Assembly (NCBI RefSeq): GCF_016862795.1
Contig: NZ_BONQ01000110.1
Span: 62,001-126,000, forward strand
Direction: 5' to 3'
Length of the DNA stretch: 64,000 nucleotides
From: Dactylosporangium siamense
GTDB taxonomy: Bacteria; Actinomycetota; Actinomycetes; Mycobacteriales; Micromonosporaceae
The translations under genes were made by a program, and so were the position numbers. The notes under the pieces are model-generated. The model made no database searches and was not told the DNA's origin. It saw nothing but the letters and a program-made list of their open reading frames with translations. This document shows positions 26,264 through 34,496 of this stretch, piece after piece. Every line of letters starts with the position of its first letter. Position 1 is the first letter of the stretch.

Positions 26264-26749
26264 TCACCCGCCTGCGCTGACGCCGCCGCCCGTATCGCCG
26301 CTCTTGTCGATGCCCGTCGGGGAGACGGCGGGAAGGCGGATCAGGGTCTGCTGGCCGGCGGCGACGAGCCGGCCGCCGGCGTCGAACACGTCGAGGCGGC
26401 ACACGGTCAGCGTCCGTCCTGACTTGAGGACCGTGCCGACCGCCTCGATGTGGTTCCGCGCGGGTGCCAGGAGGTTGAGCTTGTATTCGACGGTGAGGAC
26501 GTCCGCGTCGGCGGGGAACAGGGTGAGCGCCGCATAGCCGCCGGCGCTGTCGGCGATGGCGCTGGTCGCGCCGGCGTGGATGTAGCCGTGCTGCTGGGTC
26601 ACCTCGGGCCGGCTGTGCAGCTCGATGTGCACCCGCCCCGGCCCGATGTGCGTCAGCCGGGCGCCGAGATGCGCCATCAGCCCCTGCCGCTCGAAGCTGA
26701 CCCGGACGCGGTGCCGCACCTCGGGTGTCGCCGGCTCATGTCGCTCCAT
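26264..26749 (-). CDS. PaaI-type hotdog thioesterase
   Basis: A 161-residue hotdog-fold protein. Family signature HGYIHAGATSAIADSAGGYAA (about residues 54-74) contains the substrate-binding G-x-x-x-x-x-x-D region, followed by VLTVEYKLNLLAPA. PaaI-type enzymes hydrolyse aromatic or medium-chain acyl-CoA. The last residues are Gly/Ser/Thr-rich and probably disordered. ATG at 26749; divergent from the next membrane protein gene with 25 bp between the starts. Confidence 0.88.
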   Translation of the reverse strand: MERHEPATPEVRHRVRVSFERQGLMAHLGARLTHIGPGRVHIELHSRPEVTQQHGYIHAGATSAIADSAGGYAALTLFPADADVLTVEYKLNLLAPARNHIEAVGTVLKSGRTLTVCRLDVFDAGGRLVAAGQQTLIRLPAVSPTGIDKSGDTGGGVSAGG

Positions 26750-26762
26750 CTTGGACGCTCCG

Positions 26763-26774
26763 TAAGATCAGCGG
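26763..26774 (+). promoter_or_regulatory. Leaderless -10 box (TAAGAT)
   Basis: TAAGAT at 26763-26768, six bases, then ATG at 26775. Confidence 0.5.
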
Positions 26775-28040
26775 ATGTCGTCGACGGTACGCCGGGTCCT
26801 GCGAAGGTCGGTCGCGGTCGCCGTCAGCCTGTGCGCGCTGGTCGGCGCGATCCGGCTGGTCGCGCCCGCAACGGCCGGTGACGACGCCGGGGTGCGGCGG
26901 CAGCTCGCGTTCCTGCGCGACGCCATCGACGGCGGGGCCGCCACCGACGCGCAGGCGCTGTATCCCGAGGGATATTTCTTCATGCACGTCCTGTACGGGC
27001 TGACCTGGGTCGACCTCGGCATGCGCGCGAAGCCCGGCGACCGCGGCACCGCGCTGCGCGAGGCGCGGTGGGCGTTCACGCGGTTGGACTCTCCGGCCGG
27101 CCGGGCGCCGTTCAGCGAGGACCTGACCCCGTCCTACGGCGTCTTCTACCGCGGCTGGAGCAACTGGCTGCTCGGCGGGGTGCTCAGCCTGCAACCGGCC
27201 GGGCACCGCGACCCGGGCGAGGAACGCCGGTTCGCCGAGGACTCCGCCGCGCTCGGCGCCGCGTTCGACGCGTCGGCGTCGCCGTTCCTGACCGCCTATC
27301 CGGGGCAGGCGTGGCCGGTGGACTCGACGGTGGCGGTCGCGTCGCTGCGCCTGCACGACGCCCTGTTGCCGGCCCGGTACGCCGCGACGGTGCAGCGGTG
27401 GCTCGGCGGGGTCCGCGACCGGCTCGACCCGCGCACCGGCCTGATGCCGCACCGGGTCTCCGCCGAGACCGGCGAGCCCGCCGAGGTGGCCCGGGCCACC
27501 TCCCAGAGCATCATCCACCGGTTTCTGCCCGACATCGACCCCGCCTTCGCCCGCGAGCAGTACCTGCGGTTCCGGGACCGCTACGTGGTGCGGCCGCTCG
27601 GGCTCGGGCCGGCCGTGCGCGAGTACCCCGACGGGATGGACGGCCCGGCGGACGTCGACTCGGGCCCCCTCCCGCTCGGCGTGAGCCTGTCCGCGACCGT
27701 GGTCACCATCGGCGCCGCCCAGGTCAACCACGACGACGCGCTCGCGGGGGCCCTCGCGAGCTACGGCGAGTTCGCCGGTGTCCCGCTCAGCACGCCGTGG
27801 ACGAAGCGGTACGCCTTCGGCCTGCTCCCGGTCGGCGACGCGTTCCTGGCCTGGTCGAAGACCGCCCGCCCCTGGGTCGCGGCGCCGCCACCCGCACCGC
27901 CGGCGAGCATCACCTGGTGGTGGCGGCTGCCGCTGCTGCTGATCCTGACGGTCTTCGGCACCGTGCCCTGGCTGCCGGCGCTCAGGCGCGGTAGGGCGTC
28001 ACGGTTCTGGCGTCCTGCAGCGCCCGCGCCCACCACGTGA
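26775..28040 (+). CDS. Membrane-anchored protein, linalool dehydratase/isomerase-like
   Basis: A 421-residue protein with an N-terminal membrane or signal helix (SVAVAVSLCALVGAIRLVA, about residues 12-30), a large helical domain (about 40-370) and a second membrane helix near the C-terminus (LPLLLILTVFGTVPWL, about 382-397). The middle contains YGVFYRGWSNWLLGG, SPFLTAYPGQAWPVDST and AQVNHDDALAGAL. The aromatic-rich helical pattern looks like an (alpha/alpha)6 barrel, and the YGVFYRGW and WPVDS segments recall linalool dehydratase/isomerase-domain proteins. That assignment is by eye. Probable leaderless start. Confidence 0.6.
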   Translation: MSSTVRRVLRRSVAVAVSLCALVGAIRLVAPATAGDDAGVRRQLAFLRDAIDGGAATDAQALYPEGYFFMHVLYGLTWVDLGMRAKPGDRGTALREARWAFTRLDSPAGRAPFSEDLTPSYGVFYRGWSNWLLGGVLSLQPAGHRDPGEERRFAEDSAALGAAFDASASPFLTAYPGQAWPVDSTVAVASLRLHDALLPARYAATVQRWLGGVRDRLDPRTGLMPHRVSAETGEPAEVARATSQSIIHRFLPDIDPAFAREQYLRFRDRYVVRPLGLGPAVREYPDGMDGPADVDSGPLPLGVSLSATVVTIGAAQVNHDDALAGALASYGEFAGVPLSTPWTKRYAFGLLPVGDAFLAWSKTARPWVAAPPPAPPASITWWWRLPLLLILTVFGTVPWLPALRRGRASRFWRPAAPAPTT

Positions 28041-28204
28041 CCCGATCGAGCAGGGCGGTCGCGTCCGGGCGCTACCCCATGTTCAACCGCATCCGCGCGG
28101 GCCGGCTGTCGCACCAGCCGCCGGACGTGCGGTTCCAGCTCGGCCTCGACATCGCCCTCGACGCGATCGCGGCCGTATTGCCTGATTTGCCGCTTTCGGA
28201 GTGA
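28037..28204 (+). pseudogene. 3' remnant of a TetR-family regulator
   Basis: Fifty-five codons beginning GTG, with SGRYPMFNRIRAG and VRFQLGLDIALDAIAAVLP, which resemble the C-terminal ligand-binding end of TetR repressors. The DNA-binding N-terminus and most of the ligand domain are absent. It lies directly ahead of the TetX-like gene, whose promoter still carries two palindromic operators. A complete TetR is about 190-210 residues. Confidence 0.6.
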
Positions 28205-28220
28205 GATCATCGGTACGACC

Positions 28221-28268
28221 TTGACAGCTCTGGAACGCCGTTCCACGATGGTCTGGAACAACGTTCCA
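28221..28268 (+). promoter_or_regulatory. Promoter with two TetR-type operators
   Basis: A -35 box TTGACA (28221-28226), 17 bp, then CACGAT (28244-28249) as a possible -10. Two 15-bp inverted repeats TGGAACGCCGTTCCA (28231-28245) and TGGAACAACGTTCCA (28254-28268) share arms TGGAAC/GTTCCA. Copy 1 fills the -35/-10 spacer and copy 2 covers the start of transcription, the classic repressor layout. The TetX-like gene starts at 28286. Confidence 0.75.
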
Positions 28269-28285
28269 ACCAGGTAGGGAGCACG

Positions 28286-29410
28286 ATGATGACGGCACCG
28301 GTCACGATCGTCGGCGCGGGCCTCGGCGGCCTCACCCTCGCGCGAGTCCTCCACGTCCACGGCATCCCGGCCACCGTCTACGAGGCGGAGCCCTCGGCGG
28401 AGGCCCGCACCCAGGGCGGGCAGCTCGACATCCACGAGAACAACGGACAGCCCGCGCTCGAGGCGGCCGGACTCACCGAGGAGTTCCGCGCGATCATCCA
28501 CGTGGGCGGCGCCGCGTCCCGGGTGCTCGACCAGCACGGCAAGGTGCTGCTCGACGAGCCCGACGACGGCGACGGCGGGCGCCCCGAGGTGCTGCGCGGC
28601 GACCTGCGCCGGATCCTGCTCGACTCCCTGCCCGCCGGGACGGTCCAGTGGGGCCGCAAGCTCACCGGCGTCCGGTCCCTCGGCGGCACCCGGCACGAGC
28701 TGACGTTCGCCGACGACTCCACGGTGACCACCGAGCTCCTCGTCGGTGCCGACGGCGCCTGGTCGAAGGTGCGGCCGCTGCTGTCGGACGCCCAGCCGTG
28801 GTACTCCGGCTACACGTTCGTCGAGACCTACCTGCACGACGCCGACGAGCGGCACCCCGCGACGGCCGAGGCGGTCGGCGCCGGCGCGATGTACGCCCTC
28901 GCCCCCGGCAAGGGCATCTGCGCGCACCGCGAGGCCGGCGGCATCCTGCACACGTACGTCGAGCTGCACCGACCGGCCGACTGGGTCGCCGCCATCGACT
29001 TCACCGACGCCGCCGCCGCGAAGGCCCGCGTCGCGGCCGAGTTCGACGGCTGGGCACCGGAGCTCACGGCCCTCATCACCGAGGCCGGGTCCGCACCGGT
29101 CCCGCGCATGATTCACGCCCTCCCGGACGCCCACCGCTGGGACCGCGTGCCCGGGGTCACGCTCATCGGCGACGCCGCCCACCTGATGCCGCCGTCCGGC
29201 GAGGGCGCGAACCTCGCCATGTTCGACGGCGCCGAACTCGGCAAGGCGATCGCCGCCAACCCCGGCGACCTCGAAGCCGCCCTCGCCACCCACGAGGCGG
29301 CGATGTTCGCCCGCAGCGCGGCCGAGGCCGCCGACGCCCACGAGATCCTGGAGGCCTGCCTCGGCGACCGCGCCCCCTTCAGCCTCATCGACTTCTTCAC
29401 CGGCGGCTGA
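28286..29410 (+). CDS. TetX-like FAD-dependent monooxygenase
   Basis: A 374-residue group A flavoprotein hydroxylase. FAD-binding GAGLGG at residues 10-15, the ARTQGGQLDIHENNGQ segment (about 38-53) that is characteristic of TetX-type enzymes, a central VGADGAWSKVR, and the second FAD motif GDAAHLMPPSGEG at 295-307. Length is close to TetX (388). TetX hydroxylates and inactivates tetracyclines; homologues act on other polycyclic or phenolic substrates, so tetracycline activity is not shown. Two TetR-type operators cover the promoter, while the adjacent TetR gene is a remnant. Ends 4 bp from a convergent gene. Confidence 0.85.
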   Translation: MMTAPVTIVGAGLGGLTLARVLHVHGIPATVYEAEPSAEARTQGGQLDIHENNGQPALEAAGLTEEFRAIIHVGGAASRVLDQHGKVLLDEPDDGDGGRPEVLRGDLRRILLDSLPAGTVQWGRKLTGVRSLGGTRHELTFADDSTVTTELLVGADGAWSKVRPLLSDAQPWYSGYTFVETYLHDADERHPATAEAVGAGAMYALAPGKGICAHREAGGILHTYVELHRPADWVAAIDFTDAAAAKARVAAEFDGWAPELTALITEAGSAPVPRMIHALPDAHRWDRVPGVTLIGDAAHLMPPSGEGANLAMFDGAELGKAIAANPGDLEAALATHEAAMFARSAAEAADAHEILEACLGDRAPFSLIDFFTGG

Positions 29411-29414
29411 TCCG

Positions 29415-30008
29415 CTACCCGGTGCTGAGGCCGAGCCGCCGGAGCAGGTCGAAGAACAGGTCTTCGGCGAACGTCTCCTTGCCGTCCAGGACCCCGGCCA
29501 CCGCTTCCACGCTGTCCGGAGTCAGGCCGGCGGCGCGCGCCCAGGCGGTCGCGGTGCGGGCTCCGGCCGTGCCGCCGGGTGCCTCCTCGAGAATCTCGCG
29601 CCGGGTCAGTTCGACCTCGGCCTCGTATTCGGGGTCGCGCCAATCGCTGCCGAGGAAGTTCCCGTCATCGTCGAACGGACTGGGCGGCGCGATCAGGTAG
29701 GCCAACGCAGATTCGAGCTGCAGCCATACCTCCCACGACGGCGGAGCCGCACCGACCCCGGTGACCTGGACGGCGCTGCTGTCCAGCACCCGGCCGAGCA
29801 GCACCGGGCCGCCGGTTGCGGTGCGCAGCCGGTCGAGCAGATCGTCCGGCAGTGGCCCGGACGAGTCCCGGACCGCCCACACCTGCCAGCCCGCGCGCCA
29901 CGGCCCGCCGCTGCTGGGCGCGGCGTCGCCCAACGCCGCGGTCCCCGGCAGGAGTTGCGCCGGCAGCTCGCCCGAACGCACCACCACATACTTACCCCAG
30001 AAACCCAT
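29415..30008 (-). CDS. Conserved hypothetical protein
   Basis: A 197-residue soluble acidic protein, not recognised. It starts MGFWGKYVVVRSGELPAQL, has a Trp-rich first half (WRAGWQVWAVRDSSG, then SWEVWLQLESALAYL) and ends EDLFFDLLRRLGLSTG. A PGGTAGARTATAWARAAGL segment sits before the end. Proteins of this style are frequent in actinomycetes and are often annotated only as hypothetical. ATG at 30008; divergent from the ABC exporter genes. Confidence 0.65.
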   Translation of the reverse strand: MGFWGKYVVVRSGELPAQLLPGTAALGDAAPSSGGPWRAGWQVWAVRDSSGPLPDDLLDRLRTATGGPVLLGRVLDSSAVQVTGVGAAPPSWEVWLQLESALAYLIAPPSPFDDDGNFLGSDWRDPEYEAEVELTRREILEEAPGGTAGARTATAWARAAGLTPDSVEAVAGVLDGKETFAEDLFFDLLRRLGLSTG

Positions 30009-30165
30009 TGCCGGCCCTGCCTGACCTCGACGGACGATCTTGGCCAGCAGGGTAGGCCCAGAGCCGGCCGTAAGATCCACAAACCTGTACGCCCGACACG
30101 ATAGTGGTAGACCGTCGCGAATATTGGGGCGACGGGCACCGGGGGGTGTCAGGCAGCATGGGGGC

Positions 30166-31824
30166 GTGGACGTACGGGGACCGGCGCGCTTTCTGTGGTG
30201 GTTGGGTCGGCGGGTCAAGGGCCGGGTGGCGCTCGGCGCGCTGTTCGGGTCGCTGTGGTTCATGAGCCTGGCGTTCACGCCGTTCCTCATCTCGCAGGCC
30301 GTCGACCGGGGGTTGCAGTCGCGGCGGCCCGGGGTGCTGGTCGGGTGGGCGGCGGCCGTCCTGGTCGTCGGGGTGGCCAGCGCGGGGCTGGGGATCATGC
30401 GGCACCGGAGCATGACGAAGCTGCGGATGGCCGCCGCGCTGCACACCGCCGACCTGGTGATGACCCACGCGACCAGGCTCGGCGCGGCGCTGCCCCGGCG
30501 GGTCACCGCCGGTGAGGTGGTCACCATCGGCATCTCCGACGTGTGGACGATCGGCCGGGCGATGAACGTCGGCGGTGTCGGGTTCGCCTCGACGCTCGCG
30601 TACGTCGTCGTCGCGGTGCTGCTGTCGCACACGTCGCCGCTGCTCGCCGTGGTCGTCGCCGCTGGGCTGCCGGTGCTGCTGCTGATCGTCGGGCCGCTGC
30701 TGCACCGCACCCAGCGGGCCGGGCTGCGCTACCGGGACCGGCAGGGCGAGCTCAACGCCAGGCTGGTCGACATCCTCGGGGGGCTGCGCATCCTCAACGG
30801 CCTCGGCGGCAAGGAGACCTACCTCGGCCGCTACCGGAAGGAGTCGGCGTCGCTGCGGGATCAGGGGTACCGGGTCGGCGGCCCGAACAGCTGGATCGGC
30901 GCGTTCGGCGACGGGCTGCCGGTCGTGTTCCTCGGGCTGGTGGTGTGGCTCGCCGCGCGGCTCGCGGCGACGGGGGAGCTCACCGTCGGTCAGCTGGTCG
31001 CCGTGTACGGGTACACCGCCATGCTCGTCATCCCCGTCAATGTGATGATCTTCTGCGGGTCCGACGTCATCCGGGGACTGGTCGCGGCCCGGCGGGTGGT
31101 CGACTTCCTGCGGCTGCCGGTGGACGATCCGTCCGGGGGTGCCGCGCCGGCCGCGCCGGCGACCCTGCACGATCCGGGTTCCGGGGTCGTCGCCGAGCCG
31201 GGCCGGTTGACCGCCCTGGCCGGGGCCCGGCCGGAGGACGCCGCCGCAGTCATCGACCGGCTCGGGCGCTACGGGCCGACCGACGCGACCTGGGGCGGCC
31301 TGCGCCTGTCGGACATCGCGCGGGCCGAGGTCCGGGCCCGGATCCTGGTCGCCGACCACGACGCGGACCTGTTCGCCGGGCCGCTGCGGGAGGTGGTCGC
31401 CGGGCCGGACGAACCCGACGACGACCTGGTCCGCCTCGCGGTCCGCACCGCCGTCGCCCATGACGTGGCCGCCGACCTGAGCCGGCCGGTCGAATGGGGC
31501 GGCCGCAACCTGTCCGGCGGGCAGCGGCAACGGGTCCGGCTGGCCCGGGCCGTGCACGCGGACCCGGAGATGCTGCTCGTCGCGGAGCCGACGTCCGCGG
31601 TGGACGCGCACACGGAGGCGGCCATCGCCGAACGGCTCTCCGCCGCCAGGGCCGGCCGCGGCACCGTCGTGGCGACCACGTCGCCGGTGCTGCTGGACCG
31701 CGCCGACGTGGTGCACTACCTGGTGGACGGCAAGGTCGCCGCCTCCGGCACGCACCGGACGCTGCTGGCCGCACAGCCCGGCTACCGGGCGCTGGTCACC
31801 CGGGCCTTCGGGGACGACGCATGA
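30166..31824 (+). CDS. ABC exporter half-transporter with degenerate ATPase domain
   Basis: A 552-residue half-transporter: six membrane helices (about residues 20-300), then a nucleotide-binding domain. The Walker A position (about 353-361) reads GARPEDAAA and lacks the GKS/T core. The signature LSGGQ (449-453) is intact. Walker B is LLVAEP, with Ala473 where the magnesium-binding Asp belongs, followed by Glu474. This subunit cannot bind ATP normally in its own site but can supply a signature to its partner. The next gene overlaps by ATGA and has the opposite defects. Start GTG at 30166. Substrate unknown, probably a lipid or drug. Confidence 0.88.
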   Translation: MDVRGPARFLWWLGRRVKGRVALGALFGSLWFMSLAFTPFLISQAVDRGLQSRRPGVLVGWAAAVLVVGVASAGLGIMRHRSMTKLRMAAALHTADLVMTHATRLGAALPRRVTAGEVVTIGISDVWTIGRAMNVGGVGFASTLAYVVVAVLLSHTSPLLAVVVAAGLPVLLLIVGPLLHRTQRAGLRYRDRQGELNARLVDILGGLRILNGLGGKETYLGRYRKESASLRDQGYRVGGPNSWIGAFGDGLPVVFLGLVVWLAARLAATGELTVGQLVAVYGYTAMLVIPVNVMIFCGSDVIRGLVAARRVVDFLRLPVDDPSGGAAPAAPATLHDPGSGVVAEPGRLTALAGARPEDAAAVIDRLGRYGPTDATWGGLRLSDIARAEVRARILVADHDADLFAGPLREVVAGPDEPDDDLVRLAVRTAVAHDVAADLSRPVEWGGRNLSGGQRQRVRLARAVHADPEMLLVAEPTSAVDAHTEAAIAERLSAARAGRGTVVATTSPVLLDRADVVHYLVDGKVAASGTHRTLLAAQPGYRALVTRAFGDDA

Positions 31825-33527
31825 TGGCGAACCTGCCCGTCGCCGACCAGCGCATGGTCGGCCGGGCGGCGCTGCGGCTGCTGGCCGCCGACCGCCGCTC
31901 GGTCGCCACGATCATCACGCTCAACTCCCTCGCCGCGCTCGCCGGGCTCGGCGCCCCGTGGCTGCTGGGCCGGATCATCGACGCGGTCACCGGCCGGGGC
32001 GGGCACATCGACCGGCTCGCCCTGGCGGTGCTGGCCTGCGCCGTCGCCCAGACGCTGCTGACCCGGTTCGCACTGGCCATCGCGTACCGGTTCGGCGAGC
32101 GCACGGCGTACCGCATCCGCGAGAACTTCCTCAGTCGCGCGCTGGGACTGCCGGCGGCCGTGGTGGAACGGGTGCCGGCGGGAGACCTCGCGGCGCGGGG
32201 CACCACCGACATCGACGCCGTCGCCAACACCGTGCGCGACCTCGTGCCCAGCATGGCCGTCGGTGCCGTCCAGATCGTGTTCATCGTGTCGGCGGTCGTG
32301 GTGCTGCAGCCGGTGCTCGGGCTGGTCGGCGTCGCCGGGCTGTCCGGGATCTGGTTCGTCACCCGGTGGTACCTGCGGCGGGCGCGCGACGCGTACCTCG
32401 CCGAGGGCGCGGCGAACTCGGTGCTCGCCGACGACCTGACCGCCACCACCGCCGGCGCCCGCACGATCGAGGCGTTCGCGCTGCGGGAGCGCCGGCTCGC
32501 CGCCGGGCACGCGGCGATCACCGAGACCCGCCGGACCCGCCTGAACACCCTGGCGCTGCGCTCGGTGTACTTCCCGCTGGTCGAGACGTCCTACGCGGTG
32601 CCCGGCGTCCTCGTGCTGCTGCTCGGCGGCCTGCTCTACATCGACGGGCGGGTCAGCCTCGGCACGGTCGTCGCCGCGGTGCTGTACCTGCGGCAGCTGG
32701 TCGGGCCCCTCGACGGCATCCTGATCTGGATCGAGCAGCTGCAGAGCAGCAGCGCGTCGTTCGCCCGGGTCGAGGGCCTGGCCGCGATCCCCGCCGCCCC
32801 GCCCGCCGCCTCGACGGCGCCCAGCGACGAACGCATCGAGGTCAGCGGCGTGCGGTACGCGTACGACCCCGGCCACGACGTCCTGCACGGCGTCGACCTG
32901 ACGATCCGCCCCGGCGAGCGGCTCGCGATCGTGGGCCTGTCCGGCGCGGGCAAGTCCACGCTGGGCATGCTGATCGCCGGCGTCGACCGCCCCACCGCCG
33001 GCACGGTCACCGTCGGCGGGGTGCCGATCGCCGACCTTCCACCGGACGAGCTGCGCCGGCAGGTCGTCCTCGTCACCCAGGAGCACCACGTGTTCCGCGA
33101 GTCCCTGCGCGACAACCTCATCGTGTCGGCGCCCGACGACGTGCTGCGCGGGGCGCTGAAGACCGTCGGCGCGTACTGGGCCGACGATCTGGACCGGGAC
33201 CTCGGCGAGGAGCCCCTGGACGGCGCGCAGGCGCAGCAGGTCGCGCTCGCCCGGGTGGTGCTCGCCGACCCGCACACGGTCATCCTCGACGAGGCGACCG
33301 CCCTGCTCGACCCGACCGCCGCCCGGACCGCGGAGCGCGCCCTGGCCGCCGTGCTGCACGAGCGCACCGTCATCGCGATCGCGCACCGGCTGCAGACCGC
33401 GCACGACGCGGACCGGGTCGCGGTGATGGACGACGGCCGGATCATCGAGCTCGGCGCCCACGCCGACCTCGTCGCCGCGAACGGCCCGTACGCTGCGTTG
33501 TGGCACTCCTGGCACGGCGGCGTGTGA
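31821..33527 (+). CDS. ABC exporter half-transporter with degenerate signature
   Basis: A 568-residue partner of the preceding half-transporter. Six membrane helices are followed by an ATPase domain with intact Walker A GLSGAGKST (372-380) and Walker B TVILDEATALLD, but the signature reads LDGAQ (466-470) in place of LSGGQ. In the heterodimer one composite site has Walker A from this protein and signature from the other, hence complete; the opposite site lacks both. Start ATG 31821, overlapping the upstream stop; a second ATG follows at once. The two genes are clearly one operon. Confidence 0.92.
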   Translation: MMANLPVADQRMVGRAALRLLAADRRSVATIITLNSLAALAGLGAPWLLGRIIDAVTGRGGHIDRLALAVLACAVAQTLLTRFALAIAYRFGERTAYRIRENFLSRALGLPAAVVERVPAGDLAARGTTDIDAVANTVRDLVPSMAVGAVQIVFIVSAVVVLQPVLGLVGVAGLSGIWFVTRWYLRRARDAYLAEGAANSVLADDLTATTAGARTIEAFALRERRLAAGHAAITETRRTRLNTLALRSVYFPLVETSYAVPGVLVLLLGGLLYIDGRVSLGTVVAAVLYLRQLVGPLDGILIWIEQLQSSSASFARVEGLAAIPAAPPAASTAPSDERIEVSGVRYAYDPGHDVLHGVDLTIRPGERLAIVGLSGAGKSTLGMLIAGVDRPTAGTVTVGGVPIADLPPDELRRQVVLVTQEHHVFRESLRDNLIVSAPDDVLRGALKTVGAYWADDLDRDLGEEPLDGAQAQQVALARVVLADPHTVILDEATALLDPTAARTAERALAAVLHERTVIAIAHRLQTAHDADRVAVMDDGRIIELGAHADLVAANGPYAALWHSWHGGV

Positions 33528-33544
33528 CTTCTCGGAGGCGGATG

Positions 33545-33898
33545 ATGGAGCGAGTACTGGTGATCGGCCTGGACCCCGTCCGGATCCCGGGCTGGGACCC
33601 GGCGCCGGTGGTGGCGGCCATCGAGCGGGGTCAGGCCCGGTTCGCCGAACACGGCCTCGAGGCGGACCTGTGCCTGGTCGCCCCCGACGACGCGCCCGAG
33701 GCCGCGATCGTCGAGGCGCTCGCCGCCGAAGACTACGCCTGCGTCGTGGTCGGCGGTGGCATCCGCAAGCACGAGCCGCTGCTGGAGCTCTTCGAGACGG
33801 TGGTCAACCTGATCCACCGATACGCTCCCGGCGTCGAGATCGCCTTCAACAGCACCCCTGAGGACACCGCCGACGCCGCCATGCGACGGCTGCGGTAA
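33545..33898 (+). CDS. Small conserved hypothetical protein
   Basis: A 117-residue alpha/beta protein starting MERVLVIGLDPVRIPGWDP. It has two hydrophobic strands (RVLVIGLDP and YACVVVGGGIR) with a glycine turn, suggestive of a small Rossmann-like domain, and ends with a helix. In the style of short actinomycete proteins annotated as hypothetical. GGAGG six bases upstream supports ATG 33545 over the adjacent ATG 33542. It follows the exporter operon by 17 bp and is probably co-transcribed. Confidence 0.7.
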   Translation: MERVLVIGLDPVRIPGWDPAPVVAAIERGQARFAEHGLEADLCLVAPDDAPEAAIVEALAAEDYACVVVGGGIRKHEPLLELFETVVNLIHRYAPGVEIAFNSTPEDTADAAMRRLR

Positions 33899-33989
33899 CC
33901 GCCTGACCGCTTGCAAACGGCGGTAGGGCACGGGCGTGTCATAGGCATGGAAGGAACCACGCGGGCCGAGGCCCGGAAATGGACACCCC

Positions 33990-34496
33990 GTGATCACGAC
34001 CGCCGGTAAACCGACGACGACGGCGGACTTCGCCGCGTTCTACCACGCCGACTACGGCAGGTTGACCGCCCAACTGTACGCATACCTCGGTGACGCGGCC
34101 GAGGCCGAGGACGTGGTGCAGGAGGCGTACCTGCGCGCCTGGCAACGCTGGAAGACCGTCAGCAGTTACGCGGACCCGGTCGCCTGGGTGCGGCGGGTCG
34201 CCTGGAACCTCGCCACCAGCCGGCTGCGACGGGTCGCCGTCGCCGCACGCAGCCTGCGCACGCAGCGGCCGGTGACCGTGGTCGAGGCGCTCGGCCCGGA
34301 GCGGGTGGCGCTGGTCGCCGCGCTGCGGCAGCTCCCGGACCGGGAGCGGCAGGCGCTCGTCCTGCACTACATCGCGGACCTGCCGGTCGACGAGATCGCC
34401 GAGATCCTCGGGGCGCCGCGCGGCAGCGTGGCGAGCTGGATGTCCCGCGGCCGGGCCCGCCTGGCCGACCAACTGCAAGGGAGTGACCGCACATGA
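33990..34496 (+). CDS. ECF RNA polymerase sigma factor (SigE-like)
   Basis: A 168-residue extracytoplasmic-function sigma factor. Region 2 spans about residues 14-80 (FAAFYHADYGRLTAQLYAYL, AEDVVQEAYLRAWQRW); region 4 spans about 105-160 (ALRQLPDRERQALVLHYIAD, EIAEILGAPRGSVASWMSRG). It would direct RNA polymerase to a stress or envelope regulon. Start GTG 33990. The following membrane protein gene overlaps by ATGA and may be its anti-sigma partner. Confidence 0.92.
   Translation: MITTAGKPTTTADFAAFYHADYGRLTAQLYAYLGDAAEAEDVVQEAYLRAWQRWKTVSSYADPVAWVRRVAWNLATSRLRRVAVAARSLRTQRPVTVVEALGPERVALVAALRQLPDRERQALVLHYIADLPVDEIAEILGAPRGSVASWMSRGRARLADQLQGSDRT

Noticed and set aside
26194-26280. 28-codon frame containing MDWVWRDDALRETL after the phosphatase gene
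   Set aside because: No start signal, overlaps the thioesterase gene end and has no known relatives; perhaps a gene remnant but not supportable.
30112-30135. Inverted repeat CCGTCGC/GCGACGG before the heterodimeric exporter
   Set aside because: Seven-bp arms with a 10-base spacer are expected by chance in such GC-rich DNA, and no promoter boxes are aligned with it.
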